From the NCBI GenBank assembly GCA_023667015.1, contig JAMPAX010000004.1, positions 1-64,000 on the forward strand: a stretch of 64,000 bases of DNA. The letters are read 5' to 3'. The translations under genes and the position numbers were made by a program. Each line of letters starts with the position of its first letter. Positions within the stretch are counted from its first letter, which is position 1. This document shows positions 47,364 to 56,282 of this stretch, piece after piece. The stretch comes from Muribaculaceae bacterium. Its GTDB lineage: Bacteria; Bacteroidota; Bacteroidia; Bacteroidales; Muribaculaceae. The notes beneath the pieces are model-generated. The model did not search any database. It was not told where the DNA came from and was given only the letters and a program-made list of their open reading frames with translations.

Positions 47364-48062
47364 TTACTCCTCCTGAGGAGCTATCAGCTTATATCCCTTT
47401 CCGTGGACGTTGAGAATTTCAACGTCGGGATCATCCTTGAAGAGTTTACGAAGTTTGGTGATATACACATCCATACTACGTGCATTGAAGTAGTTGTCAT
47501 CTACCCAGATGCTTTTGAGCGCAAAATTACGCTCAAGCACATCGTTGACATGGGTGCAGAGAAGCCGCAGGAGTTCCGATTCCTTGGTAGTAAGTTTCTG
47601 ACTCTTATTGTCGGCTATCAAGACCTGTTTCTGGGTGTCGAATGTGAATTTGCCGAGTTTATAGAGGGTAATCTCTTTCTCCTTCTGTCCCTTTACCCTG
47701 CGAAGGATGGCTGTAATACGGAACACAAGCTCCTCCATAGAGAAGGGCTTGGTGATGTAGTCGTCTGCTCCAAGTTTAAATCCCTCGAGGACATCGTCCT
47801 TGAGGGCTTTTGCCGTTAAGAATATAATAGGAACCTCGGAATTAAGATTCTTTATCTCTTGCGCTAAGGTAAAACCATCTTTCTTAGGCATCATTACGTC
47901 AAGGACACACAGATCGTAGTGTCCCTTTAGAAACGCTTTATATCCGGCTTCACCATCGGAACACAGTTCAGCTTCATATCCTTTTGCCTGGAGGAATTCA
48001 CACAGAAGGTTTCCCAGATTTTCATCATCCTCGCAAAGCAGTATGTTCAATTTGTTGTCCAT
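47364..48062 (-). CDS. rprY: OmpR-family response regulator (RprY-like)
   Basis: Two-component DNA-binding regulator. From the start MDNKLNILLCEDDENLGN (48062) it has 232 residues; the longer frame to 48107 adds 15 odd residues. Receiver domain with phosphorylated Asp in LCVLDVMMPKKDG (near 54), Thr/Ser in FLTAK and Lys in DYITKPF. C-terminal winged-helix domain with LTTKESELLRLLCTHVNDV and NARSMDVYITKLRKLFKDD. The kinase gene lies 126 bp upstream. RprY of Bacteroides is linked to the same kind of kinase; that name is by similarity. Confidence 0.9.
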   Translation of the reverse strand: MDNKLNILLCEDDENLGNLLCEFLQAKGYEAELCSDGEAGYKAFLKGHYDLCVLDVMMPKKDGFTLAQEIKNLNSEVPIIFLTAKALKDDVLEGFKLGADDYITKPFSMEELVFRITAILRRVKGQKEKEITLYKLGKFTFDTQKQVLIADNKSQKLTTKESELLRLLCTHVNDVLERNFALKSIWVDDNYFNARSMDVYITKLRKLFKDDPDVEILNVHGKGYKLIAPQEE

Positions 48063-48187
48063 GGCTTTATACTTTAATAATTTCAAAATCAAATATGGAC
48101 AAACCAATCTGAATCGGCTCTGTCCGTTCTTTTAATTTATTAACGTTTAAAAATGATTTTTTCTTTTTCGAAATGTTAAAATTTTAT

Positions 48188-49726
48188 TCACTTCCTCTTC
48201 TTTTTCTCTGAGGAGGCGTTGGCAAGTGGGATGCGGATGATGAATTCTGTCCATTTGCCATACTCACTATCAACGGATATACTACCATCAAAAATGCTGA
48301 CCATCTTCTTTACGTATGCTAATCCCAGTCCGAAACCTTTTACGTCGTGAATATTGCCGGTGGAGACGCGGTAGAACTTGTCGAAGATTCTCCTTAGATT
48401 TTCTTTGCGGATACCTATACCGTTATCCCTTATCTTCACCACCAAATTCTGATGGCCATCATTATATGTGTCTATTTCAAGATGCGGCTCCACCTCCTCT
48501 CGCCGATATTTTACGGCATTATCCAGAAGATTGAATATGACGTTGGTGAACTGCATCTCATCAACATATATATCTGAATCTTCAGCATCAAGATTCATCT
48601 CTATGCCTCCACCAAACTTCTCTACCTTTATTTTGAATGTATTGACTACATTTGATATTACGTCATTTGCCGAAAACTCAGAAAAGCGAAGCGCCCCACC
48701 GGTATCATCGAAAACGGACATTTGTAATACCTTCTCTACTTGAAATCTCAGTCGCTTTGACTCATCGGTAATTACCGTGGAGAGATGCTTGAGAGTAGAG
48801 GGTGATTTGCGAACACTGTCATCGTTGAGCATCTGTCCGGCCAGTGAGATTGTTGATATCGGTGTCTTAAGCTCATGAGTCATATTATTGACAAAATCGG
48901 TCTTCATCTCAGAAAGTTTCTTCTGGCGGAAGATTACTATAATGGTGTAAAGAAAGACTACCAGCAGAATCACAGTCAAGGCCAAGGTTGGAATAATAAA
49001 CCTTACTGATGAAAAAACATATCTCTCTTTTGTAGGAAATTGAACTTTCAACATCAATTCTCCTCCCATAGTCGGAAAAAGTTTATCCGAATAAACGTTC
49101 TTTTCTCTGTCGGGATCAAAAGAAGAGGTCTGATATACGATATGGTCGGGGCCATCGGTCACTTCAAATTCAAAAGGAACGTTCAAGCCATTTGCTGCAA
49201 GTTCCGCTCTGAGGAAACGTCGGATTTCTGTTGAGTCAGCGCGCTCAGCCGCCGGGCGCGTCCCGGCCTCTCTGATTATGGTCAGAATGACCTCATCAAG
49301 GAGACTTTTCTGATATAGATATTGTGTGCGGAGTGTCTGCTGCATCCATTGATAGCGGTCGGAGAGATTGTCTACGGGTGAGGGAATTCCTATTTTTTTA
49401 GCCTTACTATTGGAAATCTTAGGAATCTGCAGTTCTGCTACACTTTCCTTCGTAAAGGAAGAGTCGGCAGATTCTGCTTCATCAAACTCTTCGTAAGAGT
49501 CTTCAACACTGCTTTCAATAATTCTGACATCCTCCTCAAGATAATGGAGCGTCTCTTGGCGCTCAAGGAAACCGGCTGTGGCATGCATGGAGCGCATAAC
49601 GCTTTCTGAGAACTGAGCGTCACGCATCTTAGCCATCCTGTCGAGATACATTATCTGAAAGTATAGCAACGCGCAAAAGGTGATGGCCATGACAGCCACC
49701 AGCATCCATATTAGCGACTTCTTCAT
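48188..49726 (-). CDS. rprX: Membrane sensor histidine kinase (RprX-like)
   Basis: Partner of the response regulator. The 512 residues have a TM helix at about 8-28, a periplasmic sensor part (about 30-245), and a second TM (IIPTLALTVILLVVFLYTII, near 250). A HisKA domain follows with NNMTHELKTPISTISLAG (His near 283) and a HATPase domain with N-box NVIFNLLDNAVKY, VVKIRDNGIGI, FDKFYRV and GFGLGLAYVK. The periplasmic part contains a long acidic low-complexity stretch (about 60-90). Kinase-first gene order, with both genes on the minus strand. Confidence 0.92.
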   Translation of the reverse strand: MKKSLIWMLVAVMAITFCALLYFQIMYLDRMAKMRDAQFSESVMRSMHATAGFLERQETLHYLEEDVRIIESSVEDSYEEFDEAESADSSFTKESVAELQIPKISNSKAKKIGIPSPVDNLSDRYQWMQQTLRTQYLYQKSLLDEVILTIIREAGTRPAAERADSTEIRRFLRAELAANGLNVPFEFEVTDGPDHIVYQTSSFDPDREKNVYSDKLFPTMGGELMLKVQFPTKERYVFSSVRFIIPTLALTVILLVVFLYTIIVIFRQKKLSEMKTDFVNNMTHELKTPISTISLAGQMLNDDSVRKSPSTLKHLSTVITDESKRLRFQVEKVLQMSVFDDTGGALRFSEFSANDVISNVVNTFKIKVEKFGGGIEMNLDAEDSDIYVDEMQFTNVIFNLLDNAVKYRREEVEPHLEIDTYNDGHQNLVVKIRDNGIGIRKENLRRIFDKFYRVSTGNIHDVKGFGLGLAYVKKMVSIFDGSISVDSEYGKWTEFIIRIPLANASSEKKKRK

Positions 49727-49869
49727 TTTATTTTATAAAATTTCGCTTATCCTTGTAACAATTTTTTCACAAAAAAGATTAAGTTTACTCAATATCTATT
49801 ATAATAACGCGTTTTATTATAGATAAATTATGAAGCCAACCGAAACAATTTTCAAACATATATGTTATC

Positions 49870-51096
49870 ATGAGAAAATCCCTTACCAGCACTCTTTTAG
49901 CTATTACGGGGCTGTGTATTATGAACTCTTGTAGTAGCGACGAGCCCTCTTCTACTTCTGTGGACGACAGCCGAACAGGACAGGAGAATAACATAGTAGA
50001 CGATGACAACACCCGGGAAAAGAAAAAATCACTGACTCTGATTTATGCTGTCGCCAGCAATAACCTGGAAAGAGATTTCACCAACGATACTACCGAGATG
50101 GTCATTGCCGGCTACAACCTGGATCTCAACGAGAATATAGTACTTCTCTATTCACTCACAAAGAAGCAGGCACCCACACTCAAACGCCTTGTGAAGAAAA
50201 ATAACCGTTGCTATTTCACAACGATGAAGAACTACGATAACTCACAGTATTCTACCGACCCCAAGCGTATCAATACTGTGATTAATGAGGTATTGGCAGA
50301 TTATAATGCCGATCATAAGGGTATCGTATTCTGGTCGCACGCCTGGGGCTATAATTATGCCGGACGAGATCATACCAAACCCAATACCTCCGTACCCGTT
50401 ATCAAACACGCCTATGGTCAAGATGATACAGACGGCACTGACGATCGCTGTGACATCGACGAGCTCGCTGAGGCAATACCGGACCATGCCTTTGACTACA
50501 TTTGGTTTGACTGCTGCTTCATGGGCAACGTGGAAGTAGCCTTCCAGCTTCGTAATAAAGCCGATTTCATAATCGGATATCCTACAGAGATTGCAGCCGA
50601 AGGTATGCCATACAATCTCACAATGCCCTATCTGGCAGATGCCAACCCTGACGTTGTAAAGGCGGCCGACCAGCTCTACAGTTACTTTGCACTCTCACTC
50701 CCATTCACGGTGGGTGTCTATCGTACTGAATATCTTGAAGAACTTGCGGAAGCTTATTCTCATCTGCCTCTAAAACAGCCGGTAGACACGGATAAGGTAC
50801 ACAATTACGCACGCTTTGGTTTCGGACCTTTCTACGATCTCGGTGAGCTTGCTCATCAGTATGCAAATCAATATGCCGCCTCTTGTAAAGATATGTTCGA
50901 AAGAGATGAATTCTCGATCGACAAGGTACTCAAGAAAGTAGTAATCTACAAAGCAGCAACGCAACGAGACTTCTCCAATAAGATAATAAACGCAGATACA
51001 TATTCCGGCATCAGCGTCAATCGCTTTAAGGATGGTTTCAACAACGATGCCTATTTCTACAAGCGTCTTGACTGGTACTTACATACTCAAAAATAG
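49870..51096 (+). CDS. Clostripain-family (C11) cysteine peptidase lipoprotein
   Basis: A 408-residue predicted cell-surface or periplasmic peptidase. The signal ends with the lipobox IMNSC (Cys near 21). The catalytic pair of the C11/CD clan is visible: His in GIVFWSHAWGYNYAG (near 157) and Cys in IWFDCCFMGNVEVAF (near 215), with the usual D-x-C form. Clostripain-like peptidases cut after Arg or Lys and are often autoprocessed. C11 lipoproteins are abundant in Bacteroidales. A terminator overlaps its stop codon, and it is divergent from the RprX-like kinase with 143 bp between. Confidence 0.88.
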   Translation: MRKSLTSTLLAITGLCIMNSCSSDEPSSTSVDDSRTGQENNIVDDDNTREKKKSLTLIYAVASNNLERDFTNDTTEMVIAGYNLDLNENIVLLYSLTKKQAPTLKRLVKKNNRCYFTTMKNYDNSQYSTDPKRINTVINEVLADYNADHKGIVFWSHAWGYNYAGRDHTKPNTSVPVIKHAYGQDDTDGTDDRCDIDELAEAIPDHAFDYIWFDCCFMGNVEVAFQLRNKADFIIGYPTEIAAEGMPYNLTMPYLADANPDVVKAADQLYSYFALSLPFTVGVYRTEYLEELAEAYSHLPLKQPVDTDKVHNYARFGFGPFYDLGELAHQYANQYAASCKDMFERDEFSIDKVLKKVVIYKAATQRDFSNKIINADTYSGISVNRFKDGFNNDAYFYKRLDWYLHTQK

Positions 51097-51114
51097 CACT
51101 TGCGCGCTATTTTT
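51089..51114 (+). terminator. Terminator overlapping the C11 peptidase stop codon
   Basis: A 9-bp stem AAAAATAGC (51089-51097) and GCTATTTTT (51106-51114), with the TAG stop codon in the left arm and a T-run in the right arm. Confidence 0.75.
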
Positions 51115-51160
51115 AGGTATGCGTTTAACGTTTATCGAATAAATACCAAGCCGAAACAAC

Positions 51161-51204
51161 TCAAGGACGGCCAGCTATTCAAGGACGGCGAGCTTTCAGC
51201 TCGC
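51161..51204. repeat. Direct repeat and small palindrome before mscS
   Basis: TCAAGGACGGC occurs twice (51161-51171 and 51179-51189), and GCGAGCT (51188-51194) forms a palindrome with AGCTCGC (51198-51204). ATGAG-like microrepeats follow on the minus strand up to the mscS start. No gene function is seen; it may be a remnant of the same type of intergenic repeat as at 47.3 and 58.5 kb. Confidence 0.5.
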
Positions 51205-51240
51205 ATCTCTCATCATCTCATCTACTCATCAACTCAAAAA

Positions 51241-52137
51241 ATGTTTCAGTCTGTTCCTATTGTAGAGCTCCCCGAGGAAGAGCTGTCGGAAGAAAAGATG
51301 TTTGAAGCCCTCAAGGGACTTTCTCTTGATGATGCTATATCAAAGATAGCAAGCAGCGTTGTAGACTTTTCGTTTAAACTATTGATTGCCATACTTATTT
51401 TCTATGCCGGGAAGTTTCTCATTAAGAAGCTCTACCGCATGGTGCAAACGATAATGGCCAAGCGGCATGTAGATGCCTCGCTATCTACATTCATTTTGTC
51501 GCTTATCAAGATGGTAGCCTACTTTATCCTTATCATTATCGTAATAGGAATAATCGGAATTGAGACAAGCTCATTCCTGGCTCTTTTTGCATCGGCAGGT
51601 GTGGCTATCGGTATGGCTCTAAGCGGCACTCTCCAGAATTTTGCGGGTGGCGTGCTTATACTGTTGTTGAAACCTTATAAAGTTGGAGACTATATTGAAG
51701 CGCAGGGGTATGCCGGAACTGTCAAAGCTATTAATATCTTCAACACCATCATCAATACCCCCGACAATAAGTCCATCATCATCCCTAACGGAGGATTGTC
51801 CACATCATCGGTCAACAATTATTCTCTCGAAGGACAACGTCGGGTAGACTGGACTATAGGACTGGCATATAACACTGACTTTGACAAGGCTCGAGAAGTA
51901 ATTTTAGCTATGCTTGCGGAAGATTCCCGTATCATCACAGATACTCGAGAATCCTTCGTGGGTCTCAATGAACTTGCCGACAGCAGTATTAACATTGTAG
52001 TCAGAGCGTGGACTCCTACAAGTGATTATTGGAATCTCTACTTTGACATGAACCGGCGTTTCTATAAAGAGCTCCCGGAACATGGCTTTGAATTCCCCTT
52101 CCCCCAGCTCGACGTACATATAGGTTCCACCTCATAA
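51241..52137 (+). CDS. Small-conductance mechanosensitive channel (MscS family)
   Basis: Inner-membrane pressure-relief channel. From the start MFQSVPIVELP (51241) it has 298 residues; the frame opens from 51100, but that part crosses a terminator and repeats, and has no family features. Three hydrophobic segments follow, then the pore helix with Gly/Ala packing (LALFASAGVAIGMALSGTLQNFAGG), and the beta domain PYKVGDYIEAQGYAGTVKAIN and the C-terminal vestibule. It resembles the minimal E. coli MscS in size (286 residues). The acyltransferase gene follows 3 bp later. Confidence 0.93.
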   Translation: MFQSVPIVELPEEELSEEKMFEALKGLSLDDAISKIASSVVDFSFKLLIAILIFYAGKFLIKKLYRMVQTIMAKRHVDASLSTFILSLIKMVAYFILIIIVIGIIGIETSSFLALFASAGVAIGMALSGTLQNFAGGVLILLLKPYKVGDYIEAQGYAGTVKAINIFNTIINTPDNKSIIIPNGGLSTSSVNNYSLEGQRRVDWTIGLAYNTDFDKAREVILAMLAEDSRIITDTRESFVGLNELADSSINIVVRAWTPTSDYWNLYFDMNRRFYKELPEHGFEFPFPQLDVHIGSTS

Positions 52138-52140
52138 GAC

Positions 52141-53214
52141 ATGGAGTCTACTACTGACATCATACAATCAACGGCATTGTGTCCGGCCACGCCCCGTCCC
52201 CGCATTGTTGAGTTCGACATAATTAAGTTTCTCGCGATATTTTTAGTATTGTGGGGACACTCAATTAAACAGCTCCATGGCGAAGGACCTGCCAACGACT
52301 ATACCACCTTCAGATTTATCAATGCATTTCATATGCCATTGTTTATGCTCATATCGGGCTTTTTCTTTGGTACGTCACATAATATTCAGGCAGTAAAATT
52401 CTTCTCTAAAAAATTCTGGAGACTTCTTTATCCGTGCCTTTCATTCGGAATATTAGTTGTCGCTGTGAACCTTTTTAGCTATGGAATCAAGGGTCAAGAA
52501 ATTTCTCCAGGCAGTGGTATTAAAATCTTTTGGAATTGCTTTTGGTTTCTGAAGTGTACTTTTCTATGTTTTGCAATTCAATACTTTTTATTACGTCTTT
52601 TCAAAGGGAAAAGGTGGGGTGCTGTGTGCCTTGGAATATTAATTAGTCAGTTCTTTCCTATTTTTCAGGTAAACTGGATGTATCCATTCTTTGCTACCGG
52701 ATATATACTTTCTTTCTGTATTGCAAACATCCGGAGACACGTTGTCATAACCCTCATAGTATCTCTAACAAGCTTTATATTTTTATTTTACATCTTCGAC
52801 ATACGGGAGACAACAACCATGACTGAGATTAAAAGGAATCTCATTGCCATGAATTTCAAGATTATACCAACATATCTTTCCATTCAATTGATGAAGTATT
52901 TGATTGGCTTGGCAGGGACAATGTCGGTTCTTTCTCTGGTCATAATTTCGATCCCATATCTTGAGAATACCAAGCTTCTTAGTTGGATGACAAAATATGG
53001 TAAAGACACACTGGGAATTTACCTACTCCAAAATTTTATACTTGAACATTTCTGGAGGGAGTTTGTTGATTTATCAGAATTAGATGAGAATCTCTTCTCC
53101 TTAATTATATGTCCATTGTTCTCCTTATTTATAATGTTGGCATGTATAAAGATTCTAAACCTAATCAGTCAATCAAGAGTAGCCAACAACATATTCTTTG
53201 GCTGGAAAATATAG
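52141..53214 (+). CDS. Membrane O-acyltransferase (acyltransferase family 3)
   Basis: A 357-residue polytopic membrane protein with ten or so hydrophobic helices. N-terminal motif EFDIIKFLAIFLVLWGHSIK holds the catalytic His of family 3 acyltransferases, and AFHMPLFMLISGFFFG is the second typical motif. Such enzymes acetylate or succinylate surface sugars. Position 3 bp after mscS suggests co-transcription. It is more AT-rich than the genes before it and there is no adjacent polysaccharide cluster, so the substrate is unknown and recent acquisition is possible. Confidence 0.88.
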   Translation: MESTTDIIQSTALCPATPRPRIVEFDIIKFLAIFLVLWGHSIKQLHGEGPANDYTTFRFINAFHMPLFMLISGFFFGTSHNIQAVKFFSKKFWRLLYPCLSFGILVVAVNLFSYGIKGQEISPGSGIKIFWNCFWFLKCTFLCFAIQYFLLRLFKGKRWGAVCLGILISQFFPIFQVNWMYPFFATGYILSFCIANIRRHVVITLIVSLTSFIFLFYIFDIRETTTMTEIKRNLIAMNFKIIPTYLSIQLMKYLIGLAGTMSVLSLVIISIPYLENTKLLSWMTKYGKDTLGIYLLQNFILEHFWREFVDLSELDENLFSLIICPLFSLFIMLACIKILNLISQSRVANNIFFGWKI

Positions 53215-53283
53215 AAAATTAGATGATTCTTGAATTCTGAATCATACCTCATAACTTATAACTAATACTTATTGTACATATAT

Positions 53284-53559
53284 ATGTTACGACTAAATTG
53301 CTTTATATCTGTAAATGATGAGAATCGCAGCTCTATTTTAGAGGCCGCCAAGACTCTGACAGCGGCATCCCTGCAACAGGATGGCTGTATTGCTTACGAC
53401 ATATTCGAGAGTGCTACTCGCCCGGGGGTACTGATGATTTGCGAAACATGGCGAGATCAAGAGGCCCTGGATGCACATAGTGCATCAGAAGTATTCATAA
53501 GAGAAGTAGGAAAGATGCGGAGCCTCGCAGAAATGAAACTCGAAACCTTCAAGTTCTGA
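53284..53559 (+). CDS. Antibiotic biosynthesis monooxygenase (ABM) domain protein
   Basis: A 91-residue ferredoxin-like alpha/beta protein of the ABM/YgiN type (quinol monooxygenase-like). The pattern LRLNCFISVNDENRSSILEAA, DGCIAYDIFESATRPGVLMICETWRDQEALDAHSAS and FIREVGKM follows the family. Start at 53284 (ATG) is taken; another ATG at 53272 would add four residues. It is the last plus-strand gene before a bidirectional terminator. Role probably in quinone or electrophile handling, but not proven. Confidence 0.85.
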   Translation: MLRLNCFISVNDENRSSILEAAKTLTAASLQQDGCIAYDIFESATRPGVLMICETWRDQEALDAHSASEVFIREVGKMRSLAEMKLETFKF

Positions 53560-53609
53560 AGTAGTCCAAACTTATTTCGTAAGCAAGGTTTATTAAGATT
53601 TTGATCAGA

Positions 53610-53664
53610 TTTTAATTCTTTCATCAGTCGAGATGCAGGCATCAGGCTGTTGAAAGAATTAAAA
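53610..53664. terminator. Bidirectional terminator between the ABM and thiF-like genes
   Basis: A perfect 14-bp stem TTTTAATTCTTTCA (53610-53623) and TGAAAGAATTAAAA (53651-53664) around a 27-base loop. It lies between two convergent genes. A/T-rich arms provide T-runs in both directions. Confidence 0.7.
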
Positions 53665-53713
53665 TATGCCAAAATATTAAAGAGTAGGCTACGATGCGTT
53701 GTGGAACATGATG

Positions 53714-54412
53714 TTATACTTTTAGCAATTGATATTCGTTGGTCTGCAAATTAATGCGTAGTATGGCATCTGTCATTGGCCGGCCACAACCACTTAAGCA
53801 TTTCAGAGCCTCTGAAGTCTCAATACCTGCAACAATCCCTGTTAAGGGTCCGAATACTCCCTCTATTGAACATGGTAACATTCCGGCAGATTCTACTCCC
53901 GGAGGGAAGATGTCGGAGAAATTAATGGTACCGGGAAGGTGCGTGAGTATCTGGGCATGATAACCTGCCACACCGGCCGTAACGTATCCTTTACCATACG
54001 CATTACACAGCTTCTCAATAAGATATGTAGTGTCCGGATTGTCGGCTGCATCGACAATAAAATCATAGTTCGAGACTATTTCATCCCCATTTCTTGTGGT
54101 CAAGGGCTTTGTAATAATTTCAACTTTACAATCAGAGTTCAAGGCCTTTACTGCTGCTCCCATAAGTTCTGATTTTGACTTTCCGGCATCTGATTCTTTG
54201 AAAAACACTTGGCGCTGAAGATTTGACATATCCACGGTATCAAAATCCATCAGTCCTATTCTTCCTACACCCGCACCCGCTGTGTACATAGCAATGCCGG
54301 AGCCTAAAGCTCCACAACCGACAATCAATAAGGATGAATCAAGCAAACGTTGCTGCCCTGTCTCTCCAAAATCCTTTAGCCGCATATTAACGGCATATCT
54401 TCGTAAATCCAT
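53714..54412 (-). CDS. thiF: ThiF/MoeB/HesA-family adenylyltransferase
   Basis: An E1-like enzyme predicted to adenylate the C-terminal glycine of a sulphur carrier (ThiS or MoaD). It has 232 residues. The nucleotide-binding part is clear: LLIVGCGALGSGIAMYTAGAGVG and LMDFDTVDMSNLQRQVFF, then DFIVDAADNPDTTYLI. The zinc-binding CxxC pairs of E. coli ThiF/MoeB are not seen: the usual CLFP-type position reads INFSDIFPPG. Only one later Cys is in MLPCSIEGVFGPL. It is the only ThiF-like gene in the window and could serve the thiS gene 8 kb away. It is the last gene after dnaG and an ABC transporter. Confidence 0.85.
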   Translation of the reverse strand: MDLRRYAVNMRLKDFGETGQQRLLDSSLLIVGCGALGSGIAMYTAGAGVGRIGLMDFDTVDMSNLQRQVFFKESDAGKSKSELMGAAVKALNSDCKVEIITKPLTTRNGDEIVSNYDFIVDAADNPDTTYLIEKLCNAYGKGYVTAGVAGYHAQILTHLPGTINFSDIFPPGVESAGMLPCSIEGVFGPLTGIVAGIETSEALKCLSGCGRPMTDAILRINLQTNEYQLLKV

Positions 54413-54415
54413 AAC

Positions 54416-55327
54416 TCACTTTGCCCGAAGAAATGTTATAATATCTTTGGGAGAAAATTTCTTACCCCTCAATAGCATTGAGGAAGTATAAAGTTTTCCG
54501 GAGAAGGAAAGGGCTATCCCCGCAAAAACATACAATACAACCAATGATACCCACGACTGCCACATAGGCACGGTTCCAATTATGGCATTGACACATGCCA
54601 CAACAGGAGAAGTCAGTGGTACAAAACTGCATATTGTTACAAATACTTCAGAACCATTGTCTACAGCATACTCTCCAATATAAAACGAACCGAGAAGCAA
54701 AAAAGTGAGAACGGCTACATATTCCTGGTATTCATTATTCTTATCGGTCATAGCCCCAACAGCCGCATAGAGAGATCCAAAGAAAACATAACCACCAATA
54801 AAAAAGGCGATACTCCAGAACAGTGCACAAACGATCCTCCGGTCGGCCAATAACATCCAGGGAATATCTATCTGCAAGGCAAGAATTACCATAGAAGCTA
54901 ATACAACGATAAGCAGAGACCATATCAGTAATTGCGTCATACCAATAAGGCATACCGATATAATCTTGGCAAGCATCATAGTACGACCATCTACGCTTGT
55001 AGCCAAAATCTCGAATATTCTATTGCACTTCTCTACCTTTACTTTATTGAAAATCTGAGAACCATACATCATAAGAAACATTACTAAGAACAATCCCATC
55101 AGCATACCCATGACCTTCAATCCCGTAAGTCCTTTCGGATCGGGCGTAGGCTGAAGGCTCTCCTGCATAGTCATAAATGACTCAGAACCATCCATCATAA
55201 AGGTGCCAAAAATAATAAAGGCTACAAAAATAAGTGGCACCAAAAATGTAGCTATCCAGAAAGACTTTGTGGTAATATCTGTCTTATATTCCTGCTCCAC
55301 AATTAATTTAAGTTTCGATATTTTCAT
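54416..55327 (-). CDS. ABC-2 type transporter permease (NatB-like)
   Basis: A 303-residue membrane permease with about six membrane segments: the first near 25-45 (FWIATFLVPLIFVAFIIFG), then GLKVMGMLMGLFLVMFLMMYG, VCLIGMTQLLIWSLLIVVLA, VCALFWSIAFFIGGYVFFGSLYAAVG and others. The ABC-2/NatB style N-terminus is KISKLKLIVEQEYKTDITTKSFW. It overlaps the ATPase gene by 4 bp (55324-55327) and is 3 bp before the thiF-like gene. The pair may export Na+ or another small molecule. Confidence 0.9.
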   Translation of the reverse strand: MKISKLKLIVEQEYKTDITTKSFWIATFLVPLIFVAFIIFGTFMMDGSESFMTMQESLQPTPDPKGLTGLKVMGMLMGLFLVMFLMMYGSQIFNKVKVEKCNRIFEILATSVDGRTMMLAKIISVCLIGMTQLLIWSLLIVVLASMVILALQIDIPWMLLADRRIVCALFWSIAFFIGGYVFFGSLYAAVGAMTDKNNEYQEYVAVLTFLLLGSFYIGEYAVDNGSEVFVTICSFVPLTSPVVACVNAIIGTVPMWQSWVSLVVLYVFAGIALSFSGKLYTSSMLLRGKKFSPKDIITFLRAK

Positions 55328-56241
55328 TTCGTATAATTGAAAAAAATATCCGTTAAAGAGGGGAGAGCCTCCTCAAAATGCAAAATCTCAGATTGGGAAG
55401 CTACATGATTGATAATATCAATATTCTTAGTTCCCTGCTTTTTTATAACATTATAGGCAAATCCTTTACGCCAATTTCTCGGAGGGATAGAAACCATCTC
55501 TTCTATTATGCCGCTCGTCATGACATCAGCTATATTGAGTGGCGTGACTACTGTGAGCAATAACGAATTGTCCTTATGTTGTTCCTTAATATTTTCTATT
55601 GAATCCTTTACCAGCAGACGTCCCTTATTGATCAAAGCAATGTCGGAACACATCTCCTCGATAGCCGGCATATTATGTGAAGAGAGTATTACAGTAGTCC
55701 CCTGATTATGAAGCTTGTCGATAATTTGCTGAAGGATAGCACCATTAATAGGATCAAAACCGCTAAATGGCTCGTCGAGAATGACTATGTCCGGCTCATG
55801 TACAAGGGTAGTGATGATCTGAACCTTCTGCTGGTTACCCTTGGAGAGCTCTTTGACTCGACGCTTCTCTTGTCCCTTCAGCTGGAACATCTCGAGGTAT
55901 TCATTCATGACCTCGCGAAGTCGGACGCGGCTTCCACCCTTCAGTTGTCCGAAATAAAGGATCTGCTCTTCTACTCGCATTTTATCATACAGTCCTCGCT
56001 CTTCAGGCATGTAGCCGATTAGTCCGGTTGTGGCACGAGAAGCCGACTGACCGTTCACAAGGACTCTTCCGGAATCTGCCACAAGTATTGAGTTGATAAT
56101 TCTCAGCAGTGTAGTTTTCCCCGCTCCATTAGGACCAAGAAGTCCACAAATGCTACCCCTGTCAATATCAAACGATACATTGTCAAGAGCCTGGACGTGT
56201 CCAAATTTTTTCGTCAGATTCTCAATGTGTAGAGCATTCAT
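55324..56241 (-). CDS. ABC transporter ATP-binding protein (NatA-like)
   Basis: The nucleotide-binding partner of the ABC-2 permease; with the start at 56241 (MNALHIENLTKKFGH) it has 305 residues. Walker A GPNGAGKTT near 38, Q-loop region IGYMPEERGLYD, a slightly altered signature (LSKGNQQK), Walker B DIVILDEPFSGFDP and H-loop VILSSHNM are all present. A C-terminal extension of about 90 residues after the ATPase core may regulate it. The start at 56241 lies 39 bp downstream of another in-frame start (56280) that would add 13 odd residues. Confidence 0.93.
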   Translation of the reverse strand: MNALHIENLTKKFGHVQALDNVSFDIDRGSICGLLGPNGAGKTTLLRIINSILVADSGRVLVNGQSASRATTGLIGYMPEERGLYDKMRVEEQILYFGQLKGGSRVRLREVMNEYLEMFQLKGQEKRRVKELSKGNQQKVQIITTLVHEPDIVILDEPFSGFDPINGAILQQIIDKLHNQGTTVILSSHNMPAIEEMCSDIALINKGRLLVKDSIENIKEQHKDNSLLLTVVTPLNIADVMTSGIIEEMVSIPPRNWRKGFAYNVIKKQGTKNIDIINHVASQSEILHFEEALPSLTDIFFNYTK

Positions 56242-56282
56242 AGAATCATACTTCACAGAATCTTCTGTAGGATTTATCATAT

